From NCBI GenBank assembly GCA_002418865.1, contig DIEY01000069.1, forward strand, positions 4,591 to 19,880: DNA of 15,290 bases, given 5' to 3'. Position 1 is the stretch's first letter. Each line of letters opens with the position of its first letter. The stretch is from Bacteroidales bacterium UBA5762. Lineage in GTDB: Bacteria; Bacteroidota; Bacteroidia; Bacteroidales; TTA-H9. A program made the position numbers and the translations under genes. Shown here piece by piece: positions 8,401 through 15,290 of this stretch. The notes beneath the pieces are model-generated. The model had not been told where the DNA came from. It ran no database searches and was given only the letters and a program-made list of their open reading frames with translations.

Positions 8401-8406
8401 TTACTC
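8389..8406 (-). terminator. Weak terminator-like hairpin at the end of the porT operon
   Basis: Read on the - strand, GAGTA-AACT-TACTC is followed directly by TTTT, the layout of a small intrinsic terminator. The stem begins in the stop region of the upstream gene. It is only 5-6 bp and AT-rich, so it may be inefficient or fortuitous. Confidence 0.3.
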
Positions 8407-9069
8407 GTTATCGGCCTGAAATCTAAAACCTAATCGCTTGCCGATGACAAGGCGACAGTTTTCAGCATAATGCATGATAGCACCTGCTGTAACCATTTTT
8501 ACTTCATCGAAAGGTGGAGTCAACAAATCGAAATTAATAGCATAAAGCATGCTCGATTTAATGAGGTTTTCTGCTGCAGTTTCATCAAACAAAAAGGTTC
8601 CGAATTGTGGATAAAGAATACCCACTTCTCTTTTTCCTTCGACGAAATAATGCATATTTTTATTAATAAACAGCCGTCCAATCAAATAGCCCAAGTCGTT
8701 TTCGCGATTGTATTTGAATGAATTGCTCAAGAAATTATAGATATGAATTACTCCGCAATAGCTTCGAGTTTTATCTTCACGAATATAAGCCGTGCGCATT
8801 ACATCATGATCTCTTGAAAATTCAAACATGTCGGTATGCATGAAAAAAATAAGAGCATCACCTGCAAAAAACATCTGGCTTTGAAATGGACTTATGCTAT
8901 TATATTCGATCTTCAGATGTTCATCTCTTAAAGGAGAATTCTGAGAAATCTTGTGTGCAGCATTATTGATCAGTTCAAAAGCTCTCTCGGTGTTTTTATA
9001 AATTTCCTTTTTAAGATTACCCTTATTGTTGAGCGTAGAAAATAATTCTTCGTTTGAAATTTCATCCAT
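8401..9069 (-). CDS. Uncharacterised 222-residue cytoplasmic protein, last gene of the porT operon
   Basis: I do not recognise a named family. The protein has no signal peptide and no membrane segment. An acidic/polar helical N-terminus (about 1-45) precedes a mixed alpha/beta body with many aromatic residues (FAGDALIFFMHTDMFEFSRDH, about 68-88), then YCGVIHIYNFL (about 103-113), then DLGYLIGRLFINKNMHYFVEG (about 124-144). The dense patterning and regular hydrophobic strands look like a folded, conserved protein rather than a chance frame. It starts 17 bp after the porT stop and is co-directional, so it is probably co-transcribed with hldA-ubiE-porT. A role linked to secretion or envelope is only a guess from position. 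Confidence 0.8.
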   Translation of the reverse strand: MDEISNEELFSTLNNKGNLKKEIYKNTERAFELINNAAHKISQNSPLRDEHLKIEYNSISPFQSQMFFAGDALIFFMHTDMFEFSRDHDVMRTAYIREDKTRSYCGVIHIYNFLSNSFKYNRENDLGYLIGRLFINKNMHYFVEGKREVGILYPQFGTFLFDETAAENLIKSSMLYAINFDLLTPPFDEVKMVTAGAIMHYAENCRLVIGKRLGFRFQADNE

Positions 9070-9086
9070 AGCTAAATAAATTATGA

Positions 9087-9860
9087 TTATTCAAAGGTAA
9101 AAGAAATCTGAAACATTTTGGCAGATAATTTTTTAATACTATCAGTATATAAGTTACCTTCACGGAAAATCATGTCGTTAATCCCATACATCATTTTTAT
9201 TTCAGTAGAAAATTTGAAATAAACGGTATAAAAGTCGAAACCCACGCCAATGTCACCCGTAAAATCATGTTTTTTCAATTTTACCACTACAGTAGATGGA
9301 TTCTCGGCCTTGTCTTTAGTTGAAGAAGCAAGGTCGATTTTATAAGATGCTCCAGCAGTAACGAAAGCTCTGAAATTATTTAAACGCTTCGACTTATATT
9401 TAATATATAGCGGAAAGTCTATAAAGGTAGAATTGATATTTTTCGAAATATTGACGATGGAGGAATCGGCATGTGAGAATTGCATAATCGAATAATGTAA
9501 ATCTCTTTCTCCGAATTGAAGCCCTGGTAAAAAACGAAGATCAAAATATTCTCCTAAGCGCAGGTTAGAAACCAAACCAATAGAAAAGCCTGGAACAGGT
9601 GAGCTTTCTATTCCGATTACACGTGCTGAGTCGGCCACAAGATCGGGAATCTGATCGCGATTCCAGACTTTTTGTTGAAACTTATCGGCTGGCTCAACCA
9701 CAAAAAACATCTGATTCACGGCAACATAAAATCCAAAATGTCGGGGTGCTCGATCAAATTTTGGTAAATTCATTACCGATGGGCCTTCCTGAGAAAAACT
9801 CCTCATCGAAACGAATAATAATAAAATGATGATTATGAAATTTTTTTGTTTCAGAAACAT
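9087..9860 (-). CDS. porT: PorT/SprT, type IX secretion system outer-membrane beta-barrel protein
   Basis: Essential component of T9SS (PorT in Porphyromonas, SprT in gliding Flavobacteria), an outer-membrane beta-barrel. I prefer the start at 9860 (257 residues), because it puts a signal peptide at the very N-terminus: MFLKQKNF, a run of Ile/Leu, then likely cleavage after SFS. The frame extends 10 residues further to an ATG at 9890, which would put non-signal-like residues in front. Family features: an early RHFGFYVAVNQM segment, GFSIGLVSNLRLGEYFDLRF followed by LPGLQFGERDLHY, then FIDFPLYIKYKSKRLNNFRA and alternating beta strands to a terminal ISFTFE ending in an aromatic-rich strand, as in outer-membrane barrels. 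It lies directly downstream of ubiE, an arrangement I recall from other Bacteroidota. The two T9SS cargo genes in the window fit its presence. Confidence 0.9.
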   Translation of the reverse strand: MFLKQKNFIIIILLLFVSMRSFSQEGPSVMNLPKFDRAPRHFGFYVAVNQMFFVVEPADKFQQKVWNRDQIPDLVADSARVIGIESSPVPGFSIGLVSNLRLGEYFDLRFLPGLQFGERDLHYSIMQFSHADSSIVNISKNINSTFIDFPLYIKYKSKRLNNFRAFVTAGASYKIDLASSTKDKAENPSTVVVKLKKHDFTGDIGVGFDFYTVYFKFSTEIKMMYGINDMIFREGNLYTDSIKKLSAKMFQISFTFE

Positions 9861-9911
9861 TATCCCATTTCGAAAATAAACGAAACCCATAAGGCTTTAT
9901 TTTAGTGGGTA

Positions 9912-10613
9912 TTATTTCTTAGCTTCATAAAGAGTAGCGATTCCAAAAGTTAATGCCTGAAAACTATTATTTTGAAACCCAGCTTTCAATAATTGCTCTG
10001 TAAAATCTTTGCCTTGCGGAAATTGCTCTACGGATTGAGGAAGGTAGGTATAAGCCTCACGATTTTTCGAAATCCAACCTCCCACAAAAGGAAGTATGTG
10101 TCGAAAGTAAAAAAGGTAAACACCCCTCACGAATTTATTCTCTGGAATAGAAAATTCAAGTATGAATACATGGCCGTCGGGTTTAAGAACTCTATGCATT
10201 TCGGAAAGTCCTTGGCCGAGGTTTCTGAAATTTCTCACCCCAAAAGCAACCATTATGGCATCGAAAGTATTATCTGCAAAAGGAAGATCCTCAGCAGAAG
10301 CTTCAAGGAGTTGTATTTTTTCGTTTAAGGAATGTTCTTCGATTTTTCTTTTCCCTATTTCGAGCATTTTATTCGCAATATCGCATCCTACTATTTGGCA
10401 AGGAATTTTTTTTGCAGCCATTATGGCTAAATCGGCCGTACCCGTGGCTACATCCAAAATATAAGATGGTTTTTTATTGGCTAAACGACGAATGAGCTTC
10501 TTCCGCCAACCGACGTCTATTCCAAATGAAAGAAAATGATTTAAAAAATCGTATTTAGTGGCAATACCGTCGAAAGTTATAGGTTGAGGTCGTTGCAAAT
10601 CTTCCATTCCCAT
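9912..10613 (-). CDS. ubiE: Demethylmenaquinone methyltransferase (UbiE/MenG family)
   Basis: SAM-dependent C-methyltransferase for the last step of menaquinone synthesis (demethylmenaquinone to menaquinone); in ubiquinone-making bacteria the same family also acts in ubiquinone synthesis. 233 residues, near the family norm but with a shortened N-terminus. Seen: FDGIATKYDFLNHFLSFGID (14-33), SAM motif I DVATGTADLA (54-63), the acidic residue of GCDIA (76-80), LPFADNTFDAIMVAFGVRNF (110-129, family signature) and HRVLKPDGHVFILEFS (140-155). Two in-frame ATGs are possible, at 10613 and 10607; I keep the longer. It starts 10 bp after the kinase gene and precedes porT by 51 bp (21 bp if the longer porT start is used). 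Since Bacteroidota use menaquinone, the MenG role is preferred. Confidence 0.95.
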   Translation of the reverse strand: MGMEDLQRPQPITFDGIATKYDFLNHFLSFGIDVGWRKKLIRRLANKKPSYILDVATGTADLAIMAAKKIPCQIVGCDIANKMLEIGKRKIEEHSLNEKIQLLEASAEDLPFADNTFDAIMVAFGVRNFRNLGQGLSEMHRVLKPDGHVFILEFSIPENKFVRGVYLFYFRHILPFVGGWISKNREAYTYLPQSVEQFPQGKDFTEQLLKAGFQNNSFQALTFGIATLYEAKK

Positions 10614-10623
10614 TCAATTAATG

Positions 10624-11643
10624 TCAAAGAATTTCCAGCCGATTGATTTCTTCTGAAAGATGTTTGGCATTAACAGGAACTACTCCCAATTCCTCACAAA
10701 CCAATCCTCCGGCAACATTGGCTATTTTGGCTGCATCAAGAGGCGATAAACCCGCAGCTAAACAAAGACTCGCAACGCTAATCACCGTATCGCCCGCTCC
10801 AGAGACATCGGCAATATTCCTTAAATGCGCAGGAATAGCTTGATAATGAAACCCATCATTTTCTGTAGAATATCTAATAACCATCCCTTTATCCGAAAGC
10901 GTAACAAGAACAATATCGGCATTAATATTCTCTTGCAAAATCATAATGGCTTCTTCCAAGTTGAATTTATCAAGCAAATAATTGTAATTCGACTTTAAGC
11001 CATTTTTTAGTTCCTTGAGGTTGGGTTTAAAAAGAAAAACATTATTATAAGCCCAAAAATTTAGGTGCTTAGGATCAACGCAAACTTTAATTCCAGCTTC
11101 AGTGGCAAGTTGTATGGTATTTTGTATAATGTACTGAGTAATGACCCCTTTATCATAATCTTGAATAATAATTATATCAGGATGTTTGGTCTGAATCTGA
11201 AATTTGATGGTTTGAAGCAAACGAGCCTGGTCGTTAGGCAAAATGGGATGAGTAGTTTCTTCATCTACACGCAGTAATTGAGTATTATTTCCAAAAATTC
11301 GAAATTTAGTCGTAGTAATCCTGTCATTGCTCTGTAATATGCCATCTTCATCGAGTTCGTAGTCTCTCATTAGCTGAATAAGAGTTTTCGATGTGGCATC
11401 TTCACCAATTACCGAACATAATATTGGTCGAGCTCCCAAAGATTTAATATTAAGAGCAACATTAGCCGCACCCCCTAATCTGTTACTTCTTTCCACAACA
11501 TCGACAATAGGAACAGGAGCTTCGGGCGATAAACGATTTACCTTCCCCCAAATATATGAATCTATCATTGCATCTCCAATAACCATTACACATAGATCCT
11601 GAAATTTTTTAAAAAGATCGTTTTCTAACCGGGTATCACTCAT
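10624..11643 (-). CDS. rfaE1: D-glycero-beta-D-manno-heptose-7-phosphate kinase (RfaE/HldA-type, PfkB family)
   Basis: A PfkB-family sugar kinase of 339 residues matching the kinase half of HldE/RfaE. It would phosphorylate heptose-7-phosphate at C1 in the pathway to ADP-heptose for lipopolysaccharide. No C-terminal nucleotidyltransferase domain is present, so this is the single-domain form that needs a separate adenylyltransferase, not seen here. Motifs: VIGDAMIDSYIWGKVNRLSP (21-40) with EAPVPI following, GGAANVALN (57-65) for sugar binding, a KPN segment (206-208), and the ATP/anion-hole motif SGAGDTVIS (281-289) with the likely catalytic base D285. Assignment to RfaE rests on the RLSPEAPVPI and GGAANVA signatures. 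It is the first gene of the porT operon and has a consensus -7 element 30 bp upstream. Confidence 0.92.
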   Translation of the reverse strand: MSDTRLENDLFKKFQDLCVMVIGDAMIDSYIWGKVNRLSPEAPVPIVDVVERSNRLGGAANVALNIKSLGARPILCSVIGEDATSKTLIQLMRDYELDEDGILQSNDRITTTKFRIFGNNTQLLRVDEETTHPILPNDQARLLQTIKFQIQTKHPDIIIIQDYDKGVITQYIIQNTIQLATEAGIKVCVDPKHLNFWAYNNVFLFKPNLKELKNGLKSNYNYLLDKFNLEEAIMILQENINADIVLVTLSDKGMVIRYSTENDGFHYQAIPAHLRNIADVSGAGDTVISVASLCLAAGLSPLDAAKIANVAGGLVCEELGVVPVNAKHLSEEINRLEIL

Positions 11644-11672
11644 TATGATAACAAATTATAATGATTAAGGTG

Positions 11673-11680
11673 CAAAGATA
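11673..11680 (-). promoter_or_regulatory. Candidate Bacteroidota -7 promoter element for the rfaE1-ubiE-porT operon
   Basis: On the - strand this reads TATCTTTG, a perfect match to the Bacteroidota -7 consensus TAnnTTTG and followed by C, about 30 bp upstream of the kinase ATG at 11643. I could not find a clear TTG -33 partner at the usual spacing, so the call is moderate. Confidence 0.5.
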
Positions 11681-11846
11681 GACTTTGCCTTTCACTTTTA
11701 CTATTTTATTTAACTACGAACCTCCTTTGGCAAGTTGCTATAACTAAACTGAAAATGTTATTCTAAGCATACAATTTAAAAACGTTTAAACAAAGAAATT
11801 CATTTTGATTCGGAAAGAAAAACTTATTTCTCTCAAATTGCAATAC

Positions 11847-14159
11847 TTATTGAATTATTAAACGCTCTGATGTTTGAAACTTTGCCGATTCTATTCTGAG
11901 AATATAGATGCCATGTTGAAGATGAGACAGATTAAGCATTACACTGGATGTATAAGGTTTAATTTGAAGCGAAGGATAAACTTTTCTCCCCGAAATATCG
12001 AAGATAGATAGTGTGGCTTTCTCATTCAAAACTGGTTCAAACACGAGGTTAGTAATGTCGTGTAAAGGATTTGGCCATAATTCTAACTTTATACCCTGCG
12101 TTTCGGCACGGAACATCCCTAATCCACTATTAGAATGATTAGGAGTGGGAAAAACTCGGCGAAACTCTCCTACTCCATCAGGTATTCTACCCCATGATGT
12201 ATCAACAGATTGGTATCCAAAATTCACAGAATCAAGAATTGTTATACCATCTGATGAAGTAAAAATTAGGGACTCTCCTTCATCATTAAGTTTAAAGTTT
12301 GAATGGATACCAGGTTGTTGCTCATCTTCATCACACCATACAAGCAAAAAACCATGGGGAGGAATAATGGTTTCGGCGGGAAATTTCCATTTTGTAAGAT
12401 TGGAAGGTTTATCAGAAAGATAATGCCCACTCAATAATTGAGGAGCATTAGAAAAATTATACAGCTCTATCCAATCATCATATTCACCTGCAGGATCGGC
12501 AAAACTATTGACATTTGAAGCCATTAATTCATTGATTCTTACACTATCGGTATGATTATCGGCAATTTGAATGATAAGCCATCGATCAAGAGGATATTGC
12601 CTGGTTTGATCAAGACTATCAGTAACTTTTATTTTAAAATATATTCTTGTATTGGTAGGCTGAGTTAAAAATGAGACCTTCCAATTGTCGTGCTGAAAAA
12701 CCAGGGACAAAGTAGTATCTGGGGAAAAACTCATAGAAATTTCGTTTTCTTGGCCAGCTTCTGAAAATTTATAGATAAGACTGGCATTTTTTATACCTGC
12801 AGATGCGAAAATTGAAGCATTCACTTCGACCGAATCGCCTGAAAGCGGATAATGTGGTGTATATTGGAGCGAATAAACAATAGGAGGAGCATTGGTATAA
12901 TAAATCTGAGAAGGAAGGATAGAGTTACGAAGATTCACAAATTCTCTCAATCCATTCTTAACATGCTGATTAGCATAGTGTTGAGCCGAATACGACTGAT
13001 GAAAATCATCGATGGTGAAGCCATAATCAAGAGTTCGATAAAAATCCTCTTCAGCTGCTGAATTAATCATGCTTTTTAGCTCTGTTAAACGACTATCCCA
13101 TAAAAAGAGCTCAAAAATTCTCTGGCTGTAAAACTCTAAAAAATGCGAATAAAGATCATGGTATTGGTCTATTTGGAGCAAACGGTCGGCAAGAGGACGA
13201 AAACCAGCTTCTGCCTTTGGCCAGTTATAAGGATCGGCCTGTGCCCAATCTACATTGAACCAGTCAATCCCTAAAGTATTGTCGTAATCGTAAGGAATAA
13301 TCCTAAATTTCCCATCTTCAAAAGAGTAGTAGAGATAATAATTGTTCATCAATGAACGGTAATCGTCCCAACTACCTAACAACACATTCATGGCAAAATA
13401 TGAAAGAATGTTTCCTACATCGGCAATATTCTCCAGAGAATCAGGCAGAGAAGCTAAAGGGGTTAGATTAATGATTCTGATAAAGCGTGCCAATTGACTA
13501 AAATCGGCGGCTTCTTCATTGGTTTTCAACTCATACACAGGCCGGCCCCCACTACTGAGATTTTGATATAATGCGGGCGATGAACCTAAATAATTCAGAT
13601 CTGCTGGATAAAGACATTTCCAAAGATTACCCGTAGGACCACTAAAATTCTTTTCGATAAATTCTTCGTCTATATGTTCAACATTGATATACAAACCATA
13701 ATAATTACCATTAATATATACCTTTACATGATTTGCCCTCGAAGCTATAATTCCTGCCTGATGAAACAAATCGCAACACAGCTTCGATCGGATAATAGAA
13801 GGATCGTTGTGCTCACCATTGAGATTCAATTTTTCTATGCCCAAAAAATCCCTTCCTTGAATAAAGGTGTTGAAAGAAACCTTGAAGGATTTTTTGGCAG
13901 CCTCACGCGAAGTATTTCCTCTTAAACGAAACCCAATACTATCGAAGGTTTCATCCAAATATGCATTCCGAAAGCGAAAAGTAGCCAGATGCTCAGTTTC
14001 ACTCTCTACATGTTCATATATCCATTTTAAAGTATCAGGATGAATCGTAATATCCACTCGGGGAATATGGCTGTCGTCGAATATCTTCCAACTTTCATCT
14101 TGTGCGCATAACCATGTACTTGCAAGTAAAAGAAGGAGAGTAAAGAAAATCCTTTTCAT
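11847..14159 (-). CDS. Secreted CotH-kinase-domain protein with lamin-tail domain and T9SS sorting domain
   Basis: 770 residues. A clean signal peptide opens the protein (MKRIFFTLLLLLASTWLCAQ), with likely cleavage near residue 18-20. A CotH kinase-like domain spans about 30-400: RGNTS (80-84), KKSFKVSF (89-96), HVKVYINGNYYGLY (144-157) with E161 and D164, NNYYLYYSFEDGKFRIIPYD (272-291), then the metal-site-like PYDYDNTLG with D291 and D293. A linker/beta domain (about 420-535) is followed by a lamin-tail-like domain (about 540-660), including VRINELMASNVNSFADPAGEY (540-560), DDWIELYNFS (561-570) and LNDEGESLIF. The C-terminus is a T9SS type A sorting domain with WPNPLH (695-700), LSIFDISGRKVY, QHGIYILRI and the end RLIIQ. 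CotH of Bacillus phosphorylates spore-coat proteins; an extracellular phosphotransferase or structural role is inferred here. Good prediction as surface or secreted cargo. Confidence 0.92.
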   Translation of the reverse strand: MKRIFFTLLLLLASTWLCAQDESWKIFDDSHIPRVDITIHPDTLKWIYEHVESETEHLATFRFRNAYLDETFDSIGFRLRGNTSREAAKKSFKVSFNTFIQGRDFLGIEKLNLNGEHNDPSIIRSKLCCDLFHQAGIIASRANHVKVYINGNYYGLYINVEHIDEEFIEKNFSGPTGNLWKCLYPADLNYLGSSPALYQNLSSGGRPVYELKTNEEAADFSQLARFIRIINLTPLASLPDSLENIADVGNILSYFAMNVLLGSWDDYRSLMNNYYLYYSFEDGKFRIIPYDYDNTLGIDWFNVDWAQADPYNWPKAEAGFRPLADRLLQIDQYHDLYSHFLEFYSQRIFELFLWDSRLTELKSMINSAAEEDFYRTLDYGFTIDDFHQSYSAQHYANQHVKNGLREFVNLRNSILPSQIYYTNAPPIVYSLQYTPHYPLSGDSVEVNASIFASAGIKNASLIYKFSEAGQENEISMSFSPDTTLSLVFQHDNWKVSFLTQPTNTRIYFKIKVTDSLDQTRQYPLDRWLIIQIADNHTDSVRINELMASNVNSFADPAGEYDDWIELYNFSNAPQLLSGHYLSDKPSNLTKWKFPAETIIPPHGFLLVWCDEDEQQPGIHSNFKLNDEGESLIFTSSDGITILDSVNFGYQSVDTSWGRIPDGVGEFRRVFPTPNHSNSGLGMFRAETQGIKLELWPNPLHDITNLVFEPVLNEKATLSIFDISGRKVYPSLQIKPYTSSVMLNLSHLQHGIYILRIESAKFQTSERLIIQ

Positions 14160-14470
14160 GGCCTAGAAGTAATTTTATATTTTATGCAAATTAAAGTCAT
14201 TGAATACCTATATTTTATGATATTTTCAACTTGCTTTAAATAAAGAGCCTCATCGAATATCTTCAGTTTTTTCTATTTCATTGTGTAAAGAATTATCTTG
14301 CTATTTACAGAAAGCATAACAGAATTTTAAGGAAGATAATTTCTTCTCATCAAAATTACCAACAACATGCCTAAAATCCACAGAGCAGATGCTGAAAGTA
14401 TCAACTTAAAACAGGGCAATCATTTCTTTACTCAATTAAGAAAAAATGTAAGTAAATATTGTGATACAGA
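14160..14470. other. Intergenic region between the ferredoxin and CotH genes
   Basis: About 310 bp without a credible gene. It must contain the CotH-protein promoter on the - strand. Candidates are TAATTTTG (14351-14358, a consensus -7 match but 190 bp from the start) and TTAATTTG (14187-14194, one mismatch, close to the start). Neither has a convincing -33 element. A 48-codon + strand frame near 14369-14515 runs through the terminator hairpin and is not believable. Confidence 0.4.
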
Positions 14471-14471
14471 A

Positions 14472-14495
14472 AACCACCGCATGTTTGCGGTGGTT
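14472..14495 (-). terminator. Rho-independent terminator of the ferredoxin gene
   Basis: Perfect 10-bp inverted repeat AACCACCGCA / TGCGGTGGTT with a 4-nt loop. On the - strand the descending arm ends GGTT and continues TTCTGT, giving a short T-run. It lies 25 bp past the ferredoxin stop. The strength of the GC-rich stem makes this the best terminator in the window. Confidence 0.8.
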
Positions 14496-14520
14496 ACTGA
14501 TCTAAATTTTTAATTGGAAT

Positions 14521-14691
14521 TTATTCAGCAGGATGAATTGCTTCTGTTGGGCATACCTCGGCACAGCTGCCACAATCTGTACAAATATCGGGATCAATTT
14601 TGTAAATATCACCTTCACTGATAGCTTCCACGGGGCATTCATCAATGCACGTCCCACAAGCAATACAATCTTCTGTAATTACGTAAGCCAT
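14521..14691 (-). CDS. 2[4Fe-4S] bacterial-type ferredoxin
   Basis: 56 residues, too short for many gene finders. It is a typical clostridial-type low-potential electron carrier. It has two CxxCxxCxxxC(P) cluster motifs: C9, C12, C15, C19 (CIACGTCIDECP) and C37, C40, C43, C47 (CTDCGSCAEVCP). Each motif donates three cysteines to one cubane and its fourth to the other. The internal two-fold repeat is obvious (VEAI and TEAI after each motif), and the length matches the family norm of about 55. It would serve cytoplasmic oxidoreductases such as pyruvate:ferredoxin oxidoreductase, hydrogenase or Rnf; no partner gene is in the window. It is monocistronic, with a -7 element 26 bp upstream and a strong terminator downstream. 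Confidence 0.97.
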   Translation of the reverse strand: MAYVITEDCIACGTCIDECPVEAISEGDIYKIDPDICTDCGSCAEVCPTEAIHPAE

Positions 14692-14717
14692 GATTTTGAA
14701 TTTTTCAATTGACGCGG

Positions 14718-14725
14718 CAAAATTA
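14718..14725 (-). promoter_or_regulatory. Candidate -7 promoter element for the ferredoxin gene
   Basis: Reads TAATTTTG (then C) on the - strand, a consensus TAnnTTTG match 26 bp before the ATG. No clear -33 TTG is visible at the expected distance. Position and the monocistronic layout support it. Confidence 0.5.
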
Positions 14726-14999
14726 CATTATTTCTCCTATTATTAAAACCATAGTAAAATTTATTCAAATGAAGAAAAATCTTTATTTGCACTTAGTCTT
14801 ACACATTTTCCGTCAAATTACCTACATCAAAATGATCAGCAACCACTCAAATTCCTGATATTATCCAATTGGATATAAACACAAATACATATTGCTATAA
14901 CTGAAGGAAATAGGCTGAAAACGCTTATACTAATCGAAATCCACAAAAAAAATTTTCCCTATGGATAAACATTTCAATAATTTATAAATATTACTTTCA

Positions 15000-15007
15000 T
15001 ACTTTTG
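15000..15007 (+). promoter_or_regulatory. Candidate -7 promoter element for the gene starting at 15240
   Basis: TACTTTTG (followed by C) matches the Bacteroidota -7 consensus TAnnTTTG. It is the only such match I find on the + strand between the ferredoxin and the next gene. If used, it gives a leader of roughly 225 nt. No clear -33 element. Confidence 0.35.
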
Positions 15008-15099
15008 CTTCGAATTAATTTCATCTTGATAATGAGTATAATAATGCCACAACAATTGGTTTGGTTAAACTATGACATGCTATTTCAATACTATACACC

Positions 15100-15119
15100 A
15101 CCCTAAAATTATTTAGGGT
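15100..15119 (+). promoter_or_regulatory. Perfect 8-bp stem-loop in the putative leader of the last gene
   Basis: ACCCTAAA / TTTAGGGT with a 4-nt ATTA loop, flanked by a second possible outer pairing TATAC (15092-15096) with GTATA (15126-15130). There is no T-run, so it is not a classical terminator. It lies 120 bp before the start codon at 15240. It could be an RNA structure in the leader or a symmetric protein-binding site. Confidence 0.4.
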
Positions 15120-15239
15120 ATAGATGTATATAAATGATCTACGAGTTTAAAGCAATAAAGGGAATCTATATAAAATGTAAAAAACAACAATCTTACTCAA
15201 TTCAATCATCTAAATCAAAAACCTCAAAAATCAAACGTT

Positions 15240-15290
15240 ATGAAAAAGTTAATTCTATTAAGCAGTTTTGTATTGATCTCGTTTTTATGT
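15240..15290 (+). CDS. Start of a secreted or lipoprotein gene, truncated by the window end
   Basis: Only 17 codons are visible: MKKLILLSSFVLISFLC. A basic N-terminus followed by a hydrophobic run is a signal peptide core, and the Cys at residue 17 could belong to a lipobox if the next residues do not extend the core. No function can be given. Confidence 0.7.
   Translation, partial: MKKLILLSSFVLISFLC

Larger units (their letters stand above)
14726..15239. other. Intergenic region with candidate promoter and hairpin, divergent upstream zone
   Basis: About 510 bp lie between the - strand ferredoxin promoter and a + strand gene starting at 15240. There is no credible coding frame; a 29-codon frame starting near 14769 has no family features. 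It contains a consensus -7 element on the + strand at 15000-15007 and a perfect hairpin at 15100-15119, both annotated separately. The rest is AT-rich sequence in which I see nothing else. Confidence 0.5.

Noticed and set aside
8393..8406. GAGTAA-GT-TTACTC as a strict 6-bp palindrome operator
   Set aside because: It overlaps a stop codon and is better read as a weak hairpin with a T-run on the - strand.
9861..9890. Ten-residue N-terminal extension of PorT (ATG at 9890)
   Set aside because: It would place non-signal residues before the signal peptide; the second ATG gives a normal signal peptide start. Not excluded entirely.
14369..14515. 48-codon + strand frame between the ferredoxin and CotH genes
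   Set aside because: It runs through the ferredoxin terminator hairpin, has no homology I recognise, and sits in AT-rich non-coding DNA.
14769..14858. Short + strand frame beginning MKKNLYLHLV
   Set aside because: Only about 29 codons, and the signal-like start is not followed by any mature protein.

Overview
The window looks like chromosomal DNA of a Bacteroidota (Bacteroidetes) bacterium. The evidence is a PorT/SprT outer-membrane protein of the type IX secretion system (T9SS), two large secreted proteins ending in T9SS C-terminal sorting domains, AT-rich DNA, few Shine-Dalgarno-like sites, and several TAnnTTTG-type -7 promoter hexamers. A UbiE/MenG methyltransferase fits the menaquinone chemistry of this phylum. 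An 8-cysteine bacterial ferredoxin hints at an anaerobic or facultative lifestyle but does not prove it. I cannot name the genus.

Layout. Positions 1-5929 (+ strand) hold a tightly packed efflux operon: the 3' part of a TolC-like outer-membrane factor, a lipoprotein-type periplasmic adaptor, a full-length RND pump, a 101-residue protein with a PII-like alpha/beta pattern, and a TetR-family regulator. The last three genes overlap by 4 nt (ATGA) and 1 nt (TAATG). The first gene runs off the left edge. Positions 6061-8028 (- strand) encode a secreted M1-family metallopeptidase with a T9SS sorting domain. Positions 8029-8400 are non-coding and contain inverted-repeat material.

Positions 8401-11643 (- strand) look like one operon, transcribed in the order RfaE/HldA-type heptose-7-phosphate kinase, UbiE/MenG, PorT, then a 222-residue protein of unknown function. 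A consensus -7 element lies just upstream and a weak terminator-like hairpin sits at the end. Positions 11847-14159 (- strand) encode a secreted CotH-kinase/lamin-tail protein, again with a T9SS sorting domain. Positions 14521-14691 (- strand) encode a 56-residue 2[4Fe-4S] ferredoxin followed by a 10-bp perfect terminator hairpin. After about 550 bp without a gene, a new + strand gene with a signal peptide begins at 15240 and leaves the window.

How the genes fit together. The left operon is a tripartite export pump with its own regulator and a small, probably cytoplasmic, candidate sensor. The middle and right parts share a cell-envelope theme: a T9SS translocon component, lipopolysaccharide heptose precursor synthesis, quinone methylation, and two likely T9SS cargo proteins on either side. 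No mobile element, CRISPR array, rRNA or tRNA was found. The item most worth pursuing is the PII-like gene coupled to the RND pump, followed by the uncharacterised gene at the end of the porT operon and the CotH/lamin-tail secreted protein.
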